Part shown: positions 57,707-64,000 of the stretch, piece by piece | How positions within the stretch are numbered: the first letter of the stretch is position 1 | How the letters are laid out: each line of letters begins with the position of its first letter | From: an uncultured Myxococcales bacterium | GTDB taxonomy: Bacteria > Myxococcota_A > Bradymonadia > UBA7976 > UBA1532 | Length of the DNA stretch: 64,000 nt | Assembly: GCA_903847385.1 (NCBI GenBank) | Contig: CAINDO010000565.1 | Coordinates: 1-64,000, forward strand | Direction of reading: 5' to 3' | The notes under the pieces: generated by a model | The model's input: the letters and a program-made list of their open reading frames with translations, nothing else | Database searches by the model: none | What the model was told of the DNA's origin: nothing | Program-made: the position numbers and the translations under genes

Positions 57707-57819
57707 ACGATCCCCCGAAAGACACGACCTGTCTGTAGTCGGCATACGCCGCGCGCCGCTCCAGTCTGACGCCGGCGAGGGAGATTGATGCCGGCCGAGC
57801 GTGGGTGTAGACCCTGCCC

Positions 57820-59022
57820 ATGCGCATCTTCATCGCCGACAAACTCGCCAGTTTCGCCGCCGGACGCCTTCAGGACCTCGGCGGCACGATCACCACCGAG
57901 ACGGGCCTCGCGGGCCCGGCCCTGACCGCGCGCCTGGCGGCCCTCGACCCCGAGGTCCTGGTCGTGCGCAGCACCAAGGTCACCGCCGCGGACATCGCCG
58001 CCGCGCCCTCGCTCGCCCTGGTCATCCGCGCGGGCTCCGGCGTGAACACCATCGACCTCGCCGCCGCCAGCGCGCGGGGTGTGTACGTGACCAACTGCCC
58101 GGGCAAGAACGCCGCCGCGGTGGCCGAGCTCGCGCTGGCCCACCTGCTGAACCTGGACCGCCGCGTCTCGGACAACGTGCAGTCGCTGCGCAGCGGGCGC
58201 TGGAACAAGAAGGAGCTCGGCGCCGGCCGGGGCCTGCGCGACCGCCGCCTGGCCATCATCGGCCTGGGACAGATCGGCGGCGAGGTCGCCCGCCTGGCCC
58301 AGGCCTTCGGCATGCACATCACCGCCAGCTCCTACGAGCTCACGCCCGAGAGCGCCGAGGCCCAGGGCGTGACCTACGCCGCCACGCCGGAGCAGGCCGT
58401 GGTGGGCGCGGACGCCGTGAGCGTGCACCTGGCCCTGGTGCCCGAGACGAAGCGCCGCATCGGCGCGAGCGTGTTCGAGGCCATGAAGAACGGCGCATAC
58501 TTCATCAACACCTCGCGCGCCGAGGTCGTGGACCACGAGGCGCTCGCCCGGGCCATCGCGGAGAAGAACCTGCGCGCCGGCCTGGACGTGTTCGACGCCG
58601 AGCCCTCGAGCGGGCAGGCCGAGTTCACGGACGCCCTGAAGGACAACCCGGGCGTGTACGGCACCTGCCACGTGGGCGCCAGCACGCAGCAGGCCGAGGA
58701 CGCCGTGGCCGAGGAGGTCGTGCGCATCGTGGCCGCCTACCGCGCCGGGCAGCCCATCCCCAACTGCGTGAACCTGGCCACCCGCACGCAGGCCACGCAT
58801 GTGATGGTCGTGCGCCACGCCGACCGCGTGGGGGTCCTCGCCGGTGTGTTCGGCGTGCTGCGGCAGGCCGGCATCAACGTGCAGGACATGCAGAACATCA
58901 TCTTCGATGGCTCCAGGGCGGCCTGCGCTCGCATCCACGTGGTCGGCGAGCCGACCCGCGAGACGCTCGACCAGATCGCCCACGACGAGGCCGTGTACGC
59001 CGTGACGGTCACGCCCGTTTGA
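57820..59022 (+). CDS. D-3-phosphoglycerate dehydrogenase-like 2-hydroxyacid dehydrogenase with C-terminal ACT domain
   Basis: 400 aa; IRAGSGVNTID, RLAIIGLGQIGGEVARLAQAFGM, NTSRAEVVDHEALARAI, ACT tail DRVGVLAGVFGVLRQAGINVQDMQN. Confidence 0.9.
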   Translation: MRIFIADKLASFAAGRLQDLGGTITTETGLAGPALTARLAALDPEVLVVRSTKVTAADIAAAPSLALVIRAGSGVNTIDLAAASARGVYVTNCPGKNAAAVAELALAHLLNLDRRVSDNVQSLRSGRWNKKELGAGRGLRDRRLAIIGLGQIGGEVARLAQAFGMHITASSYELTPESAEAQGVTYAATPEQAVVGADAVSVHLALVPETKRRIGASVFEAMKNGAYFINTSRAEVVDHEALARAIAEKNLRAGLDVFDAEPSSGQAEFTDALKDNPGVYGTCHVGASTQQAEDAVAEEVVRIVAAYRAGQPIPNCVNLATRTQATHVMVVRHADRVGVLAGVFGVLRQAGINVQDMQNIIFDGSRAACARIHVVGEPTRETLDQIAHDEAVYAVTVTPV

Positions 59023-60560
59023 CCGGCCGGCGGCCCAGACTCGGCGCGACCGCGGCGGCGCTCATCATCGGCGCGGCCCTGGCCCCCGGCGCCGCCGCGC
59101 AGACGTGTTACATCCGGCCCTTCGACCGGGTGGGCGACCCCTGGCACTGCAAGGAGGCCTGCGGGCGCAGCATCCCCCACGCCGGCGTGGATTTTCCCGT
59201 GGGGCTCGGCAGCGCCGTGCCGGCCATCGCCGACGGCGTGGCCTCGGTGCCCCCGCGCAGCGACTGTCTGGGCAACGTGCTCGTCATCGCCCACCCGGAC
59301 GGCATGTTCTCGGGCTACGCGCACCTGCAGGCCATCCACGTGGCGAACGGCCAGAGCGTCGCGCGCGGGCAGCACGTGGCCGACTCGGGGGACACGGGCC
59401 GCTACCCGGACTGTGTCACCGGGCCGCACCTGCACCTGACGCTGGGAGATCACTTCGAGAGCTACAGCGATCGCCAGACTGTCGATCCGCTGGCCTACAT
59501 CGACGCCCACGCCGACTGCTCGTGCCGACACACGGCGGGGCGCCTCACCTTCAGCTGCGACGGCCCCCCGGAGGGCCAGACCTGTGTGTCGCTGAACGAG
59601 GCCGAGGACCCCGGCTCCTGGACGGACAACGTGCTCTGCACGCCGGCGCCCGAGGGCCTGGTGTTCAGCACCACCGGCGAGGTCGAGGGCCTGGACTGCG
59701 TGGCCATCACCGAGCCCTCGGACCCGCAGACGGCGGCCTGGGAGAACAACTTCGTGTGTCTGCCGCACGACGCGCTCTTCGACCTTGCCTGGAGTTTCGC
59801 CGGGCCGCTGGACGGCTGGTCCTGTGTGAAGTTCGACGAGCCCTCCGAGGACCCGACCTGGCGCGACAACTACCTGTGCGAGCGCGACCGCATGTGTTTC
59901 GAGGGCGGGGGCCTGAGCTTCTGCCAGCGGGGCGTGGTCGAGGGGCAGCACTGCCTGCCCGTGAACGAGCCCGGGGACGATCAGGCCATCTGGGCGGACG
60001 ACGCGCTGTGTGTCTCCGAGGCCCTGGGCGGCGCCGCGCTCGGCCTGCGCTGGAGCGACGCGGGGCCGCTCGCGGGCATGGACTGCACGGCCATCGCCGA
60101 GCCCGAGGAGACCGAGGCCGCGGCGTGGTCGGACAACTACCTGTGTCTGCCGCCCGGCGCGCCGATCCGCCTCGCCTGGAGCGCGCAGGGGCCCCTGCCG
60201 GACGCCGTCGGCTGTGCGCGGTTCTACGAGGCCGCGGACCTGGGCGACGGCTGGGCGGACAACTACCTGTGCGTGCTGCCGGCGCTCCCGCCGCCCGACG
60301 AACGGGACACCGCCCCGGCGCCGACCCCCGGGACGCCGGACGCCGCAATCGACCGCCCGGACGCAGGGGTCCTCGCCTCCACCGGAGACGCCGCCGTGCT
60401 GCCCGAGGCCTGGAACGCCGAGGCCCGCGGTGTGTTCGGCGAGTCCTCGGGGTGTGATTGCGCGACGACCGGCGGCCCCGGCTCGGCCGCCGGGCCCCTG
60501 GGTCTGCTGCTGGTCGGCCTCGCCCGGCGGCGCCGCGCGAAGAACGGCCGGCGCCCGTGA
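59019..60560 (+). CDS. Secreted M23-type peptidase with six C-rich W-x-DNYLC repeats and MYXO-CTERM-like tail
   Basis: TTG start overlapping the upstream TGA; HAGVDFPVGLGSAVPAIADGVAS...HLHLTLGD; six about 40-aa repeats; GCDCATTGGPGSAAGPLGLLLVGLARRRRA tail. Confidence 0.78.
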   Translation: MTGRRPRLGATAAALIIGAALAPGAAAQTCYIRPFDRVGDPWHCKEACGRSIPHAGVDFPVGLGSAVPAIADGVASVPPRSDCLGNVLVIAHPDGMFSGYAHLQAIHVANGQSVARGQHVADSGDTGRYPDCVTGPHLHLTLGDHFESYSDRQTVDPLAYIDAHADCSCRHTAGRLTFSCDGPPEGQTCVSLNEAEDPGSWTDNVLCTPAPEGLVFSTTGEVEGLDCVAITEPSDPQTAAWENNFVCLPHDALFDLAWSFAGPLDGWSCVKFDEPSEDPTWRDNYLCERDRMCFEGGGLSFCQRGVVEGQHCLPVNEPGDDQAIWADDALCVSEALGGAALGLRWSDAGPLAGMDCTAIAEPEETEAAAWSDNYLCLPPGAPIRLAWSAQGPLPDAVGCARFYEAADLGDGWADNYLCVLPALPPPDERDTAPAPTPGTPDAAIDRPDAGVLASTGDAAVLPEAWNAEARGVFGESSGCDCATTGGPGSAAGPLGLLLVGLARRRRAKNGRRP

Positions 60561-62908
60561 GGCCGGCGCGTTGGCTCCCGGCGGCGCTCCTGTGCCTCGG
60601 CGTGGCCCACGCGGACCCTGCCCCGGCCCCCTGGGATTCGGACGCCACCCTGCGCGAGAGCGCGGCCTGGTTCGGGGCGGCCGCGCTGGCCGAGCCCGAG
60701 GGCGGCGAATCGCAGGCGCCCCTGGCCCCCTGGGCGGCGGACCTGCTCTGGGGCCGCCTGACGACCCTCGCCGCGGACGTGCCCCGCACGGGCCTGGACC
60801 CTTTGATCGCCGCCGTGGCCGAGGCGCAGCGCCTGCCCCCGCCCCTGGCCCGGCGGGTGCTCGCGATGGCCTTCGCCGTGTTCCGGGCGCGGCCCGGGGC
60901 GGCGCCCTTGTGTTCCACCGAGGCCGGTCTGGAGGCTTGCAAGGTCCGCCTGCGCGCGCTCCTGCCGGACGCCGAGCGGCTGTACTTCGAGTCCGGGCGC
61001 TCGGCGCTGGCGCTGTTCGCGCTCTACCACACCCACGTGGGGCTCTCGTTCACGGCGCATCGGAAAACACACGCCGCCACCGAGGACCTCCCGGCGACCT
61101 TCGTGGCGTTCCTGGACACCCTCGACCCGGCGGAGGGGCCGCCGCTGCTCAATCTCCTGCTGCGCGACGCCTTCTGGTCGCTGCACCGGCACCTGGGGCC
61201 CTTCGTCGCGCGCGTCGAGGCCGCCGCGCCCCTGCCGCCGGGCACGCGGCTGCTCTGGGCCATGGTGACCGCCGAGAACGGGCAGGACCCGATCCCGGCG
61301 CTGCGCGCTGTGTGGGCAGCGCTCCCGGCTTCCGGCGCGTCGGACACGACGCGGCGGGCCGTGGCGGCGGAGATCCTGGCGGCGGCCGGCGACCGGCAGG
61401 GCGACGCGGACGCCTTCGCCGCGTTCGCCGCCGCGCTCCCGGCCGCCCTGCGCGCCGAGTTCGAGGCCGGGCCCCGGCCCGCCGGTCGTCTCGTCCTGGA
61501 CACGGTCGAGCTCGACACCGAGGCGCTCGACCTGCGCCCGGCCCTGGCCGTCGCGCGCGCCCTGGCCGGGGACGCGAAGGCCGCCCTGCACCTCGCCGAG
61601 CAGCCCGTCGCGCGCCCGCCGGGCGGGGCGTTCGTCCGCGTGCCCGCCGCCGGGGGGCCGGCCCTGGTGCGCGCGCGTTTCGGTCGCGACGCCCGGAGCG
61701 CCTGGGACCGCGCCGTCGGCCTGACCCGATACGGCGGCGGCGACTCGCCCTCGCTGGAGGGCCGGCTGAAGCGCGAGATCATCACCCGCGCGGGGTTCCT
61801 GCCCGGGCCGGGTCGCTGGGCCGCGCCGCCGGGCCCGCCGGACGCGCTCACGGCCGCGCTCGCCGAGCGCCTCGCCGCGCCCGCGCTCACGGTCTTCCGT
61901 GAGGTCGAGCCCCCCACGCCCGCCGCCGACGCGACGCTCACCGACGCCGCCGGCCTCACGCTGCCGCCCGGCTTCCGCGCGCTGTTCGCCGAGTCTCGCG
62001 GCGCTGCGCAAACGGGCGTGGCCGTCGTCGCGACCTCCCGCGCGCTGGACCCCACCGGCGAGGTCACCTTCGGTGGTTACTGGCGGCTGGAGAGCGCGGA
62101 CGCCGGCCAGCACTGGGCGCCGCCGCTGTATCTCGGCCTGCGCGAGGTGCGGCCCTACGCGCTCGGGCTCCACGGCGCCTCGCCCCAGCCCGCCCCGGCC
62201 GCGGGCGACGCGATCGTCGTGCCGGCCCGCGCTCTTCCGCTCGAAGAGGCCTCGATCCGCTTGCCGCCCGTGGATCTGCGCTTCGGACCCGAGCGCCCGG
62301 GCTTGTGGTTGTCCGCGCGCCGCGAGGACGCCGCCCGCGACACGGACGCCGACGGCCTGACCGATCTGTTCGAGGACCGCCTGGGCACCGACCCGCGCGC
62401 CGCCGACACGGACGGCGACCGCCTGGGCGACGCCGAGGATCCCTCGCCCCTGGTCGCCCGGGCGCCGGCCCGGGGCTTCGACGACGTCGTGCGTGTCGAG
62501 GTCCTGCGCTGGCTGGATGCCGACCGCTCCGAGGGGGTGGTGCCCGGCCCCGGCCACGACGTGCGCGGGGTCTTCCAGGGGTCCGACGCCTTCGCCGGGG
62601 CGCACTTCCTTCGGGCCGATCGCGCGGCCTGGCGCGGCGTCTCGCTGCCCGGCCGGCGCGTCGTCCTGCTCTCCGCGGACGAGGTCGCCGCGATGGACCG
62701 ACGCTTCGGCCGGAGTTTCGTCGTGACCTTCGAGCCCATCCTGCTCGACCCCCGCGGGCAGCGTGCGCTGGTGCGGGTCGACCAGGGCTGGACGATGTCC
62801 ACGCTGGAGCTGAAGCGCGTGCGCGGGCGCTGGGTCGTGCAGGTCCAGGCCAAGTTGATCACAGGCAAGCCCGATGGATTCAAATCGCCGCGAAAGGCGT
62901 TAGGGTAG
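60557..62908 (+). CDS. Secreted protein of unknown function with C-terminal thrombospondin-type-3-like Ca-binding repeats
   Basis: GTG start in 4-nt overlap; signal peptide RPARWLPAALLCLGVAHADP; DTDADGLTDLFEDRLGTDPRAADTDGDRLGDAEDPSPL. Confidence 0.72.
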   Translation: MRPARWLPAALLCLGVAHADPAPAPWDSDATLRESAAWFGAAALAEPEGGESQAPLAPWAADLLWGRLTTLAADVPRTGLDPLIAAVAEAQRLPPPLARRVLAMAFAVFRARPGAAPLCSTEAGLEACKVRLRALLPDAERLYFESGRSALALFALYHTHVGLSFTAHRKTHAATEDLPATFVAFLDTLDPAEGPPLLNLLLRDAFWSLHRHLGPFVARVEAAAPLPPGTRLLWAMVTAENGQDPIPALRAVWAALPASGASDTTRRAVAAEILAAAGDRQGDADAFAAFAAALPAALRAEFEAGPRPAGRLVLDTVELDTEALDLRPALAVARALAGDAKAALHLAEQPVARPPGGAFVRVPAAGGPALVRARFGRDARSAWDRAVGLTRYGGGDSPSLEGRLKREIITRAGFLPGPGRWAAPPGPPDALTAALAERLAAPALTVFREVEPPTPAADATLTDAAGLTLPPGFRALFAESRGAAQTGVAVVATSRALDPTGEVTFGGYWRLESADAGQHWAPPLYLGLREVRPYALGLHGASPQPAPAAGDAIVVPARALPLEEASIRLPPVDLRFGPERPGLWLSARREDAARDTDADGLTDLFEDRLGTDPRAADTDGDRLGDAEDPSPLVARAPARGFDDVVRVEVLRWLDADRSEGVVPGPGHDVRGVFQGSDAFAGAHFLRADRAAWRGVSLPGRRVVLLSADEVAAMDRRFGRSFVVTFEPILLDPRGQRALVRVDQGWTMSTLELKRVRGRWVVQVQAKLITGKPDGFKSPRKALG

Positions 62909-62939
62909 GCAATCCACGACCACGCTCCGGAGCCCGACC

Positions 62940-64000
62940 GTGTCCGATTCGCCGCTCAGTGTGTACCCCGTCAAACCGCAGATTCAGGCCACCGCCCACG
63001 TCCGCTCCATGGCCGAGTACGAGCGCCTGTACCGGCTCTCCCTGGACAACCCGGAGTGGTTCTGGGGCGAGCAGGCCAAGACCCTCTCGTGGTTTCACCC
63101 CTGGACGCAGGTCTTCGACGCCGACTACGACGCCGTGGACTTCGCCTGGTACTCCGGCGGCCGCCTGAACGCCTGCTACAACTGCGTCGACCGCCACCTG
63201 CCCACGCGCGGCGATCAGACGGCGATCATCTGGGCCGCGGACGAGCCCGGTGTGTACAAACACATCACCTACCGCGAGCTGAAGCACGATGTGTGTCGCA
63301 TCGCCAACGTGCTGATCGCCCACGGCGTCCGCAAGGGCGACCGCGTGTGCATCTACATGCCGATGATCCCCGAGACCGTGGCCACCATGCTGGCCTGCGC
63401 GCGCATCGGCGCCGTGCACTCGGTCGTCTTCGGCGGCTTCTCGGCGGAGTCCCTGCGCGACCGCATCATCGACGCCGGCTGCAAGGTCGTCGTCACGGCC
63501 AACGTAGGCATGCGCGGCGGCCGCGAGATCCCGCTGAAGACCATCACGGACCGCGCCGTGGACGGTCTGTCCCTCGTCGAGTCGGTGCTGGTGGCGCGGC
63601 GCACGGACAAAGAGGTCCCCATGCGCCAGGGCCGGGATCACTGGCTGGACGACGAGATGCGCAAGCAGCGGTCGACCTGCACCGTGGAGTGGATGGGCAG
63701 CGAGGATCCACTGTTCATTCTGTATACCAGCGGCTCGACCGGCAAACCGAAGGGTGTGTTGCACACGACCGCCGGCTACATGGTCTACGCGGCGTTCACC
63801 CACAAGACCGTGTTCGACTACCGCGACGGCGACGTGTATTGCTGCGCCGCGGACGTGGGCTGGATCACCGGGCACAGCTACATCGTCTACGGCCCGCTGG
63901 CCAACGGCGCGACGACCGTGCTCTTCGAGTCGGTGCCGACCTACCCCAACGCCGGCCGCTATTGGCAGGTCGTCGACGACCTGGGCATCAACATCTTCTA
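62940..64000 (+). CDS. acs: Acetyl-CoA synthetase (3' truncated by window)
   Basis: GTG start; WYSGGRLNACYNCVDRHL, ITYRELKHDVCRIANVL, IGAVHSVVFGGFSAESLRDRI, FILYTSGSTGKPKGVLHTTAGYMV; open to end of window. Confidence 0.93.
   Translation, partial: MSDSPLSVYPVKPQIQATAHVRSMAEYERLYRLSLDNPEWFWGEQAKTLSWFHPWTQVFDADYDAVDFAWYSGGRLNACYNCVDRHLPTRGDQTAIIWAADEPGVYKHITYRELKHDVCRIANVLIAHGVRKGDRVCIYMPMIPETVATMLACARIGAVHSVVFGGFSAESLRDRIIDAGCKVVVTANVGMRGGREIPLKTITDRAVDGLSLVESVLVARRTDKEVPMRQGRDHWLDDEMRKQRSTCTVEWMGSEDPLFILYTSGSTGKPKGVLHTTAGYMVYAAFTHKTVFDYRDGDVYCCAADVGWITGHSYIVYGPLANGATTVLFESVPTYPNAGRYWQVVDDLGINIF

Noticed and set aside
57720-57734. AGACA-CGACC-TGTCT short inverted repeat upstream of the giant lipoprotein gene
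   Set aside because: Only 5-bp arms; too likely by chance without conservation data.
50360-57769. 2469-aa plus-strand ORF
   Set aside because: Antisense mirror of the 2425-aa lipoprotein; R/G/H/V-rich, no signal peptide or domains.
1-64000. CRISPR arrays, prophage, IS elements, tRNA/rRNA
   Set aside because: No spaced direct repeats, transposase/integrase motifs, terminal inverted repeats or structural RNA signatures were recognised by eye; low-level matches cannot be excluded without a search.

Overview
64 kb of very GC-rich, densely packed bacterial chromosome. It is probably from a Myxococcota/Bradymonadota-like (former deltaproteobacterial) predator-type lineage, inferred from MYXO-CTERM-like tails, Asp/Ala/Pro-rich ('PDA') lipoprotein linkers, an Npt-type transporter and many surface proteases; taxonomy was not verified. 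I support 37 protein-coding genes (two cut by the window edges). Housekeeping genes are rho, rpmE, prfA, a serA-like dehydrogenase, acs, rtcB-rtcA and a cheA-cheW-MCP cluster. The accessory genes encode secreted or surface proteins: a sigma/anti-sigma/caspase/FG-GAP operon, an M15 peptidase, a lipoprotein M3 peptidase, a BTRD1-type serine hydrolase, a transglutaminase-elicitor protein with two P-domains, a 2425-aa carboxypeptidase-regulatory-repeat lipoprotein and an M23 peptidase with six W-x-DNYLC repeats. No tRNA, rRNA, CRISPR array or transposase was recognised. Best candidates for something undescribed: (1) a three-gene unit at 21625-35819 pairing a YdbH/AsmA-like bridge protein and a DUF1318-like lipoprotein with a 2962-aa lipoprotein that has a TolB-like propeller, TPRs and two CHAT modules, the central one apparently a pseudoprotease (Cys replaced by Val, His kept); (2) the translationally coupled sigma/anti-sigma/membrane-caspase/surface-lipoprotein operon at 842-5712; (3) rtcBA preceded by a near-consensus sigma-54 element and an upstream perfect inverted repeat; (4) a secreted-protein gene interrupted by a single in-frame TGA at 37861.
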